Below are positions 1 to 6,353 of a stretch of 7,095 nucleotides of DNA, in pieces (the first letter of the stretch is position 1; every line of letters begins with the position of its first letter). This DNA comes from Porphyromonadaceae bacterium (GTDB lineage: Bacteria > Bacteroidota > Bacteroidia > Bacteroidales > Paludibacteraceae). The notes below the pieces were generated by a model, which saw nothing but the letters and a program-made list of their open reading frames with translations, did no database searches and was not told where the DNA came from. The translations under genes and the position numbers were made by a program. The DNA lies in contig CAJPNS010000092.1 of NCBI GenBank assembly GCA_905372135.1, positions 1-7,095 on the forward strand. Reading direction: 5' to 3'.

Positions 1-20
1 ATACACTTCTGTAAATTGTT

Positions 21-93
<73 letters not shown>

Positions 94-191
94 CTAAATC
101 GGGGACTACAAATATAGTTATATATGCTTGGAGACTATTTTGTAAGAGCCGATTATTTATTTTATAAACTATATAATTCACCCTATTTAAT

Positions 192-1844
192 ATGAACAAA
201 TATAAGATACTGAAAGCGATATTGTGTGTTGTACTAATATCGTGTTACTCTTCGATTTATGCGCAGGAACGCCCCAAACTTGTAGTGGGCATAGTGGTAG
301 ACCAGATGAGGTGGGACTATCTGTATCGCTATTACGACCGTTATTCGGAGCGAGGCTTTCGTCGGCTTATGAACGAAGGATTCAACTGCCAGAATACGAT
401 GATAAACTATATCCCGACCGTTACGGCAGCGGGTCATGCTTCGATATTCACGGGTTCGGTGCCGAGCATACACAGCATAGTAGGTAACGACTTCATAGTG
501 CAGAAATACGGCAAGTCGGTAGGAGCTACTTACGACGAAAACGTGCACGCCGTCGGTACCGACAGTTCGAAGGCGGGGCAGTCGTCGCCCGTAAATCTAA
601 GAGTTACTACTATCGGCGACGAGCTGAGGCTGGCTACCAATTTTCGAGCTAAAGTAGTAGGCGTATCGCTCAAAGATCGAGGTGCGATATTTCCTGCAGG
701 ACGTATGGCAAATGCTGCTTTTTGGCTCGATGAAAATACCGGCAATTGGATTAGCTCGTCGTGGTATATGGACTCGCTGCCGAAGTGGGTAGAAAAGTAC
801 AACGCTTCCGACAACGTACGAAAGTATATAGATAAGCCTTGGACGACGCTATATCACATCAATACATACATACAGAGCGTATCCGACGTGCGTTACGAAT
901 GGGAGTATCTCGGCGATAAGTCTACGATACAGTTCCCTATCGATTTCCGTAAGCTATTCGATAGCGGAAAACACAACTATGGACTACTCAAAGATTCGCC
1001 TTGGGGCAATACTATCACCGCCGACTTCGCTAAGCAGGCTATAAGGCATTATAAGCTTGGTGTAGACGATGTTACCGACTTTCTGACAGTGAGTTTTTCG
1101 GCTACCGACTATGTCGGTCACCGATATGCTCCCAATTCGATAAAGACGGAAGACACATATCTCAGACTCGACCGCGATATAGCATCGTTGCTCGAATACC
1201 TCGACGGCAAAGTAGGCAAAGACCAATATATAGTCTTCATTACAGCCGACCACGGAGGGGCACACAACGTACAATTTTTGTCGGACAATAAGGTAGAAGC
1301 TGCTTCGTGGAATAAATATATAATGTGCGACAGCCTCAATAAATACCTCAGTAAATCGTTTGGCAAAAAAGATATAGTGCTATCGCTCGACAACTATCAG
1401 GTAAACTTCAACTACCCGTCGATACGCAACGAAAGCAAAAAGGAAGAGATAATAAAGGCTTGTATCGATTTCTTCGAAAATATAGATGCCGTAATGTATG
1501 TAGTAGAGAATCGGAAGGCAAGCCAAGCCTCTATCCCTGCACCTATCAAAGAGCGTATCATAAACGGCTACAACCCACAGCATTCGGGCGAGATACAACT
1601 GATACTGAAACCGCATTATTGCGCACAGTCGGCACCCAAAGGCACTACACACGGACTATGGAACCCGTACGACTCGCATATACCGCTTATATTTTTCGGT
1701 AAGGGTATACCCAGCGGGCAGACTGTCAGAGAGGTATATATGACCGATATTGCACCTACTGTAGCTGCTCTGTTGAAGATACAGATGCCGAGTGCTACGG
1801 TGGGTAAGGCGATAGAAGAAGTGTTTGTTTATAACAATAAATAG
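192..1844 (+). CDS. pafA: PafA-like secreted alkaline phosphatase
   Basis: This is an alkaline phosphatase superfamily enzyme that hydrolyses phosphate monoesters in the periplasm. The 550-residue length suits PafA, the phosphate-irrepressible phosphatase known from Elizabethkingia. All PafA active-site positions appear to be present: zinc ligands Asp37, Asp306, His310, Asp353, His354 and His487; the nucleophile Thr78 in the PTVTAAGHA segment; and Asn99, Lys161 and Arg163, which bind the phosphoryl group. The last three separate monoesterases from diesterase relatives, so phosphomonoesterase activity is inferred rather than nucleotide pyrophosphatase. An N-terminal hydrophobic segment (about residues 6-18) ends in a likely signal peptidase I site after YA24, before Gln25. 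A lipobox-like LISC (15-18) is also present and leaves lipoprotein export possible. The gene leads a tight cluster with the thioesterase and lgt. No good promoter match was found in the 98-base gap upstream. Confidence 0.93.
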   Translation: MNKYKILKAILCVVLISCYSSIYAQERPKLVVGIVVDQMRWDYLYRYYDRYSERGFRRLMNEGFNCQNTMINYIPTVTAAGHASIFTGSVPSIHSIVGNDFIVQKYGKSVGATYDENVHAVGTDSSKAGQSSPVNLRVTTIGDELRLATNFRAKVVGVSLKDRGAIFPAGRMANAAFWLDENTGNWISSSWYMDSLPKWVEKYNASDNVRKYIDKPWTTLYHINTYIQSVSDVRYEWEYLGDKSTIQFPIDFRKLFDSGKHNYGLLKDSPWGNTITADFAKQAIRHYKLGVDDVTDFLTVSFSATDYVGHRYAPNSIKTEDTYLRLDRDIASLLEYLDGKVGKDQYIVFITADHGGAHNVQFLSDNKVEAASWNKYIMCDSLNKYLSKSFGKKDIVLSLDNYQVNFNYPSIRNESKKEEIIKACIDFFENIDAVMYVVENRKASQASIPAPIKERIINGYNPQHSGEIQLILKPHYCAQSAPKGTTHGLWNPYDSHIPLIFFGKGIPSGQTVREVYMTDIAPTVAALLKIQMPSATVGKAIEEVFVYNNK

Positions 1845-1858
1845 TCTTCTGCACTACG

Positions 1859-2287
1859 ATGAAAGATATTGTTTTCAACCACAAAGTGCCCGTACAGCTG
1901 AGGTTCAACGATGCCGACGCTTTGGGGCATATCAACAACTCGGTGTATTTCTCTTTTTACGACCTCGGTAAGACCGAATATTTCAAGACGGTACGCGGCA
2001 GGCATATCGATACTAAAGATATCGATGTGGTGGTAGTACACGCCGAAGTAGACTTTCTGTCGCCCGTATTCTTGTCGGACAATATAGAGGTGCAGACCGC
2101 AGTATCGTCGATAGGTAACAAGAGTTTCACGCTTGTGCAGCGTATCGTAGAGGTACCGACCGATACTGTAAAGTGTATTTGTAAGACCGTAATGGTCGGA
2201 TTCGACCAAGCAACTCACGAGTCGAAACCCATTTCGGAGGAGTGGAAGAGTGCTATCTCCGAATACGAGCACAGACTTTTTTCGTAG
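1859..2287 (+). CDS. Acyl-CoA thioesterase, hotdog fold (4HBT/YbgC-like)
   Basis: The 142-residue product is the usual length for a single-domain hotdog thioesterase of the 4-hydroxybenzoyl-CoA thioesterase/YbgC/FadM group, which hydrolyses acyl-CoA thioesters in the cytoplasm. The N-terminal signature is clear: RFNDADALGHINNSVYF at residues 15-31. Asp20 sits where the catalytic aspartate of the 4HBT family lies, followed by the GHxNN turn and the start of the long hot-dog helix (about 28-40). There is no signal peptide. The acyl substrate cannot be deduced, so no gene symbol is given. The start lies 14 bases after the phosphatase stop, and the TAG stop is immediately followed by the ATG of lgt. 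The three genes are therefore probably co-transcribed, though a functional link between them is not evident. Confidence 0.9.
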   Translation: MKDIVFNHKVPVQLRFNDADALGHINNSVYFSFYDLGKTEYFKTVRGRHIDTKDIDVVVVHAEVDFLSPVFLSDNIEVQTAVSSIGNKSFTLVQRIVEVPTDTVKCICKTVMVGFDQATHESKPISEEWKSAISEYEHRLFS

Positions 2288-3100
2288 ATGACCGGCAGCT
2301 TGCAATATATCGTGTGGGACGTTGCACCCGACCTCTATGTGGCGGGAATACCGATACATTTGTATGGCGTATTCTTTGCATTGGGGCTTCTGGTCGGCGG
2401 TATGGCTGTAATACATCTTATGCGTCGATATACGGCGAGTCAGAGCTATCTGATTTATGCCTTTGTAGGTATATTGATAGGAGCGAGGCTTTTTCATTGT
2501 CTTTTTTACGACCCTATGTATTATGCTTCGCATGTGGCGGAGATATTTTTGCCTATCGAAGAAGAGGGTGGTAAGATGGTGTTTGGCGGATTTCGGGGGC
2601 TTGCCTCTCACGGTGGGGTAGTGGGGCTTATGGTGGCTCTGGCTATATTTGCTCGTCGCAACAGACTCAATTATCTCGAAGTGTGCGATATATTTGCGGT
2701 AGCTACTCCGCTTACGGGCGGTTTTGTCCGCCTGGGCAATATGATGAACTCCGAGATACTGGGCATACCGACAGCTTCGCCGATGGCTTTCGTATTCAAA
2801 TATGTCGACGATATACCGCGTTATCCGGTGGCACTATACGAGGCGTTGTGGTACTTTGCTCTCTTCGTACTGCTGTGGTTTGTATACCGAGCCTACGGCA
2901 ATAAGCATCGTCTTCGTGGACTATCGATGGGAATCGCTTGTACGGGAGTAGCTGTGTTTCGCTTCTTCATCGAGTTTATAAAAGAGAATCAAGAGTGCTA
3001 TACGCCATTACTACCCATAAATATGGGGCAGATGCTTAGCATTCCTTTTGCAGTGGCGGGAGTATGGCTTATAGTGGCTGCAATACGACGCAGGAGCTAA
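2288..3100 (+). CDS. lgt: Prolipoprotein diacylglyceryl transferase Lgt
   Basis: Lgt is an inner-membrane enzyme that transfers diacylglycerol from phosphatidylglycerol to the lipobox cysteine of prelipoproteins, the first step of lipoprotein maturation. The 270-residue product has several hydrophobic segments spread over its length, consistent with the seven-helix fold. Family motifs are present in order: Tyr26 after the first periplasmic segment; GAR (65-67); the HGG motif with His108; the Lgt signature around 147-159 with Arg148, Asn151, Asn154, Glu156 and Gly159; RFFIE (Arg225, Glu229), matching the essential Arg239/Glu243 pair of the E. coli enzyme; and MGQMLS (246-251). The ATG touches the stop of the thioesterase gene with no gap, suggesting translational coupling. 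No internal damage is seen. Confidence 0.96.
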   Translation: MTGSLQYIVWDVAPDLYVAGIPIHLYGVFFALGLLVGGMAVIHLMRRYTASQSYLIYAFVGILIGARLFHCLFYDPMYYASHVAEIFLPIEEEGGKMVFGGFRGLASHGGVVGLMVALAIFARRNRLNYLEVCDIFAVATPLTGGFVRLGNMMNSEILGIPTASPMAFVFKYVDDIPRYPVALYEALWYFALFVLLWFVYRAYGNKHRLRGLSMGIACTGVAVFRFFIEFIKENQECYTPLLPINMGQMLSIPFAVAGVWLIVAAIRRRS

Positions 3101-3149
3101 TATCTTCGACTAAATTTGCTGCTCGACCCTCGGCGTAAGAGTCGATAAA

Positions 3150-3181
3150 TTTGGATATTAAAAATATTTTTTCTAAGTTTG
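3150..3181 (+). promoter_or_regulatory. Bacteroidota-type promoter for the M23/LysM gene
   Basis: The -33 element TTTG lies at 3150-3153 and the -7 element TAAGTTTG at 3174-3181, separated by 20 bases. Both match the Bacteroidota primary sigma consensus (TTTG, about 19-21 bases, TAnnTTTG) exactly. Transcription should begin a few bases after 3181, giving a leader of roughly 135-140 bases before the start codon at 3325. The 50-base distance from the lgt stop implies that the hydrolase is transcribed independently of the lgt cluster. Confidence 0.7.
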
Positions 3182-3214
3182 CATTCCGATTGAGGATTTT
3201 GTATGTTTATATTG

Positions 3215-3280
3215 GGAGAAAATGTGTGGATAAAAAACTGATAACCTGTTTGTTGGTGGGTAAATAATGCCATTTTCTCC
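3215..3280 (+). promoter_or_regulatory. Long-range stem in the leader of the M23/LysM gene
   Basis: GGAGAAAATG (3215-3224) is the exact reverse complement of CATTTTCTCC (3271-3280), so the leader RNA can form a perfect 10-base-pair stem closing a 46-base loop. The 3' strand overlaps a small alternative hairpin, CC-GAAA-GG (3279-3286), with a GNRA-type tetraloop. The two cannot form together, an arrangement expected of a switching leader. No known riboswitch class was recognised, and a regulatory role is inference only. Confidence 0.4.
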
Positions 3281-3324
3281 GAAAGGGACTAATTAAAAAC
3301 TATATTATTCAAGAAAAGAACATT

Positions 3325-4293
3325 ATGAGATTATCAAAAATTATCGTTGCCATAGTACTGCTCGTATCGGGCTTGTCGGCAATAGCACAGACCAACACCC
3401 ACAAACAAAAGAAAATCTCGCAAGCACATAACGACATCCTTACTGCCTCGGATGACCTCGTGGGCCACGAGAGTTATAAGGCGTTCTACGGGCAGTTGCC
3501 ACCGCTTGCAGGTAAAAACAACGGATTTGTCGAAGAGTCACAAGACCAATTCGGAGAGGATATCGACGAGGATTTCGAGGTGCCTGCCGAAGATCTCTAC
3601 GGACTCTCTTGGACATCGGAGTTCATCAATCCGTACAAGATAAAGATAGACGACCTCCCCGACAGCACTTGGGTCGATTGCCGCGGTTTTGTCTTTCCTA
3701 TCAAACGAGAAAACGACAATAGGATTACTTCCGACTTCGGCGCACGCCGTCGCCGTTACCATTACGGCACCGATATAGGACTCAAGACAGGCGATTCGAT
3801 AGTATCGGCTTTCGACGGTACGGTGCGTATTGTCTCTTACGATGCACGCGGCTACGGTTACTATATCGTTGTCCGCCATAACAACGGGCTGGAGTCGCTC
3901 TACGCCCACCTTTCGCAGACGATAGCAGTAGAGAACCAGAAGGTCAAGGCAGGAGAGCTTATCGGGCTTGGCGGTAACACCGGGCGTTCGACAGGTCCGC
4001 ATCTGCATTTCGAGTTTCGATTCTTGGGTAATCCGTTCAATACGAAAAAGATAATAGACTATTCGTCTGAGACTTGCCTCGCTTCGAATTATTGTATCAC
4101 GAAAAACGAGACTTTCAAACACAAGACCGATATCGAAAGGCTTAAGCAGCGCTCATACCACCGCGTACGCAGCGGCGAGACTCTCTCGCAAATAGCACGA
4201 CGCTACGGCACTACGGTAACAAAACTCTGCAAGCTAAACCACATAAGCCGTACTACAGTGATACGTCCTGGACGAACTATCAGGTATAAATAA
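3325..4293 (+). CDS. Secreted M23 metallopeptidase with C-terminal LysM domain
   Basis: The product is a predicted periplasmic peptidoglycan endopeptidase (322 residues) that would cleave peptide cross-links during cell-wall growth or division. A signal peptide (about 1-21) ends in AIA before Gln22. Residues 22-115 form a spacer with an acidic stretch at 70-92. The M23 (LytM) domain covers about 125-245 and has the zinc motif HxxxD (His146, Asp150), the catalytic His195 in YAHL, and the HLH motif (His226, His228), so it should be active, unlike the degenerate EnvC/NlpD LytM domains. A LysM glycan-binding domain fills the C-terminus (about 277-322: YHRVRSGETLSQIARRYGTT and onward to RPGRTIRYK). 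It has its own promoter and a long leader. The exact substrate bond and a gene name cannot be assigned. Confidence 0.94.
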   Translation: MRLSKIIVAIVLLVSGLSAIAQTNTHKQKKISQAHNDILTASDDLVGHESYKAFYGQLPPLAGKNNGFVEESQDQFGEDIDEDFEVPAEDLYGLSWTSEFINPYKIKIDDLPDSTWVDCRGFVFPIKRENDNRITSDFGARRRRYHYGTDIGLKTGDSIVSAFDGTVRIVSYDARGYGYYIVVRHNNGLESLYAHLSQTIAVENQKVKAGELIGLGGNTGRSTGPHLHFEFRFLGNPFNTKKIIDYSSETCLASNYCITKNETFKHKTDIERLKQRSYHRVRSGETLSQIARRYGTTVTKLCKLNHISRTTVIRPGRTIRYK

Positions 4294-4433
4294 GATTTTT
4301 TAGTATAAAAGGGCATATATCGGTCGGCGACATACTCTTATTGTCGGGGAAAAATGATTGTTGTTGTTGTACGATAAAATGATTACTTTCGGAAATTGTT
4401 TGATTCTGTTTTTTGGTGTACAAACAAAATTAA

Positions 4434-4478
4434 ACAAAAGGGGCTGAACTTCTACAAAGAAATCAGCCCTGTTTTTTT
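4434..4478. terminator. Bidirectional rho-independent terminator
   Basis: GGGCTGA (4441-4447) pairs with TCAGCCC (4463-4469), extended by a G-T wobble at 4440/4470, around a 15-base loop. On the plus strand a run of seven T follows (4472-4478); on the minus strand the stem leads into CCTTTTGTTT. It therefore can end the M23/LysM transcript, whose stop is about 140 bases upstream, and also the minus-strand tRNA-Leu transcript, whose 3' end is about 100 bases away. Confidence 0.8.
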
Positions 4479-4575
4479 ATCCAATAAAAAAACTTTATCG
4501 GACAGCAATACTCCAAAAGAAAAACTTACCCCCGACAATCAGCGTGATAATCAAGAGGTAAGCTTGGTAAAGAAG

Positions 4576-4659
4576 TACCCAGAGCCGGGATCGAACCGGC
4601 ATGGAAGTGAATCCACTGGTGTTTGAGACCAGCGCGTCTACCAATTCCGCCATCTGGGC
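4576..4659 (-). tRNA. tRNA-Leu (anticodon CAA)
   Basis: On the minus strand the acceptor stem is GCCCAGA with TCTGGGT (the first pair is a G-U wobble) and the discriminator is A. The anticodon stem is CTGGT/ACCAG around loop CTCAAAC, giving anticodon CAA (plus-strand 4623-4625), which reads the leucine codon TTG. The T-arm contains GGTTCGATCC, and there is a long variable arm (about 4603-4615), as expected for a class II tRNA. The 84-base length fits tRNA-Leu. The CCA end is not encoded. Confidence 0.96.
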
Positions 4660-4682
4660 ATAATCTTCCGAAAAAGACGGTG

Positions 4683-4712
4683 CAAAGGTAATACTTTTTT
4701 TTGAATGACAAT
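4683..4712 (-). promoter_or_regulatory. Promoter of tRNA-Leu
   Basis: Read on the minus strand, TACCTTTG (4690-4683) matches the Bacteroidota -7 element exactly. ATTG (4712-4709) provides the TTG core of the -33 element after an 18-base spacer. The predicted start of transcription is about 15-20 bases before the mature tRNA 5' end at 4659. Confidence 0.6.
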
Positions 4713-4732
4713 AGCATTTCGTGCTATTTTGT

Positions 4733-4740
4733 TAATTTTG
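4733..4740 (+). promoter_or_regulatory. -7 promoter element upstream of aroK
   Basis: TAATTTTG matches TAnnTTTG exactly and lies 26 bases before the GTG start chosen for aroK, so the leader would be about 20 bases. No TTTG lies at the usual -33 distance: the nearest, at 4700-4703, is 29 bases upstream, which is too far. An inverted repeat (4710-4728) occupies that position instead. Confidence 0.45.
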
Positions 4741-4766
4741 CCGACACTTATAGCGATTGCAAAACG

Positions 4767-5297
4767 GTGAAGATTTTTCTGATAGGATTTATGGCTGCGG
4801 GCAAATCGACCATCGGCAGTGCCTTAGCCGATAGGCTGGGGTTCGATTTGGTCGATACCGACACCGTAATAGAAGAGCGTATGGGCAAACCTTTGGCAGA
4901 AGTAGTTGCCATACGGGGCGAAGAGTTCTTTCGTAGCTTGGAGAGTGCTCTTCTCGACGAAATAATCGCCTCCGACAGCGTCAATATCGTAATTGCCTGT
5001 GGGGGCGGTATGCCTTGTTTCGGCGATAATATGGCTAAGATGCTCACGCACGGCACAGTAATATACTTGCAATCGTCGGAAGAGGCACTATTCGACCGAC
5101 TGCTCGGCGACAAACAACACCGTTTCCTTATCGGGAATAAAAATGCTTATGAACTCTCGGAATATATCCGCACCACACTCGCACTTCGTAGCAGATATTA
5201 CTGTAAGGCAGACCTTGTCGTAGCCAACAACGGCACTGCCGCCGATTGCCTCGAAGACATTATGCAGCGAGCCGAATTTGCCCGACTATTGAGGTAA
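4767..5297 (+). CDS. aroK: Shikimate kinase AroK
   Basis: AroK phosphorylates shikimate to shikimate-3-phosphate with ATP, in the cytoplasm, on the route to chorismate and aromatic amino acids. From the GTG start the product is 176 residues, typical of the family. Motifs seen are the Walker A loop GFMAAGKS (7-14); DTD (30-32), which contacts magnesium and shikimate; Arg55 in the FFRSLE segment; the shikimate-binding GGG (78-80); the lid arginine Arg118 (QHRFL); and Arg140 near the C-terminus. The reading frame is open back to a TTG at 4701. GTG at 4767 is preferred because it places the protein start directly at the first beta strand, as in homologues, and because a -7 element (4733-4740) lies inside the longer version. 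The 3' end overlaps the convergent lipA by 12 bases. Confidence 0.92.
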   Translation: MKIFLIGFMAAGKSTIGSALADRLGFDLVDTDTVIEERMGKPLAEVVAIRGEEFFRSLESALLDEIIASDSVNIVIACGGGMPCFGDNMAKMLTHGTVIYLQSSEEALFDRLLGDKQHRFLIGNKNAYELSEYIRTTLALRSRYYCKADLVVANNGTAADCLEDIMQRAEFARLLR

Positions 5298-6149
5298 GCG
5301 TTGGTCGTCCAAGTGGCGTTCGGCGTGATACGACGAACGTACGAGAGGACCGCTCTCGACAAAGGCAAATCCGCGTCGGAGAGCCTCTGCCTTGTATTCG
5401 TCGAATTTCTGCGGAGTAATGTAGTCTATCACAGGCAGATGGCGCTTTGTCGGCTGCAGATATTGCCCTATGGTGAGCACCGTGCAACCGTTAGCCAAAA
5501 GGTCGTCGAAAGTAGCGAATATCTCATCTTCGTTCTCACCCAACCCAAGCATCATTCCGCTCTTGGCTCTAAAACCCTTGTCGGCAATGTGTCGCAAGAC
5601 GGCAAGACTGACCTCGTATTTGGCGGCACTACGCACCTTAGGCGTTAACGAACGTACCGTTTCTATATTGTGAGCCACCACATCGGGGCGAGCCTCAAGT
5701 ACAATGTCTACCAGCGACGTATCGCCTTTGAAGTCGGGTATAAGCACCTCTATCTTCGATTGCGGATTGTCTTTTCTGACGGTTCTGATACATTCTGCCC
5801 AATGGTTGGCTCCGCCGTCTGCCAGGTCGTCTCTATCGACAGAGGTAAGTACGACGTGTTTGATACCGAGCTCTCTGACCGAAGCAGCAAGCCTCTTGGG
5901 CTCTTCGGGGTTTGTCGGCAGCGGTCTGCCCGTTTTGGTATTGCAGAAACCACAACTACGAGTACATATATCGCCGAGAATCATAAAAGTGGCAGTGCCT
6001 CTACTCCAACATTCTGCCAGATTCGGACATCGTCCGCTGATACAAATCGTATGCAGGCAGTTCTTTTTCAGCGACCGGCTAACGAGCGAATAGCTATTGT
6101 CGCTCCTAAAATCTATCTTCAACCACTCGGGTTTTCTTCTTATATCCAT
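5286..6149 (-). CDS. lipA: Lipoyl synthase LipA
   Basis: LipA is a radical SAM enzyme that inserts two sulfur atoms into the octanoyl chain on lipoyl domains of 2-oxoacid dehydrogenases and the glycine cleavage H protein. From the ATG at 6149 it has 287 residues. The auxiliary iron-sulfur cluster motif CxxxxCxxxxxC is at Cys36, Cys41 and Cys47, and the radical SAM motif CTRSCGFC at Cys62, Cys66 and Cys69. The conserved RSSY serine segment (271-274) supplies the fourth auxiliary-cluster ligand in the family. An in-frame ATG six codons upstream (6167) is possible. The inner start is preferred because homologues begin close to the RKPEWLK segment, and because 6167 would lie only a few bases after the predicted transcription start. 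No lipB lies beside it in this window. Confidence 0.95.
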   Translation of the reverse strand: MDIRRKPEWLKIDFRSDNSYSLVSRSLKKNCLHTICISGRCPNLAECWSRGTATFMILGDICTRSCGFCNTKTGRPLPTNPEEPKRLAASVRELGIKHVVLTSVDRDDLADGGANHWAECIRTVRKDNPQSKIEVLIPDFKGDTSLVDIVLEARPDVVAHNIETVRSLTPKVRSAAKYEVSLAVLRHIADKGFRAKSGMMLGLGENEDEIFATFDDLLANGCTVLTIGQYLQPTKRHLPVIDYITPQKFDEYKAEALRRGFAFVESGPLVRSSYHAERHLDDQRLPQ

Positions 6150-6180
6150 CGTACCCCCAAAATACATTTTTTTCGCAGTG

Positions 6181-6188
6181 CAAAATTA
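6181..6188 (-). promoter_or_regulatory. -7 promoter element upstream of lipA
   Basis: On the minus strand TAATTTTG (6188-6181) matches TAnnTTTG exactly and is followed by CACTGCG. It lies about 31 bases before the ATG at 6149. No TTTG is found at the usual -33 distance. Confidence 0.45.
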
Positions 6189-6243
6189 ATATTTTATTTT
6201 GTCGTTGTCTACTGCTATGACTATGCTTAAGTATTTTGAATTG

Positions 6244-6273
6244 AAAAAAAGCTACCACATACGGATAGCTTTT
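6244..6273 (-). terminator. Rho-independent terminator of the AT-rich gene
   Basis: AAAAGCTA (6247-6254) is the reverse complement of TAGCTTTT (6266-6273), and two further CC/GG pairs can form inside. Read on the minus strand, the stem ends in an uninterrupted run of seven T (6250-6244). It lies about 80 bases beyond the stop of the minus-strand gene at 6354-6983 and upstream of the lipA promoter element, so it separates the two minus-strand genes. Confidence 0.75.
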
Positions 6274-6353
6274 CTCTTTTAAATGAGCGTTACTTTTATT
6301 AGCTTGTTTCTTGTTGTATCAAAATAACTTACAAGGATGATCTTTTCGTAGAG

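Noticed and set aside
143..191. A possible promoter for the phosphatase gene, with TTTG at 139-142 as the -33 box.
   Set aside because: No TAnnTTTG or one-mismatch form lies at the right distance; the AT-rich stretch gives only poor matches.
1829..2611. A 260-codon open frame on the minus strand, opposite the thioesterase gene and the start of lgt.
   Set aside because: It lies fully antisense to two genes with clear family motifs, shows no recognisable domain, and has a His/Tyr/Arg-rich composition typical of a mirrored frame.
4396..4717. Short open frames on both strands around tRNA-Leu.
   Set aside because: They run through the terminator and the tRNA gene, so they are chance frames.
5670..6230. 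A 186-codon plus-strand open frame across lipA.
   Set aside because: It is antisense to lipA, which carries all its cluster-binding cysteines, and has no recognisable domain or promoter.
6279..6353. Twenty-four further sense codons in frame after the TAA of the AT-rich gene, suggesting a recent nonsense mutation or readthrough.
   Set aside because: A run of that length is not unusual by chance, and no family alignment is available to show a longer ancestral protein.
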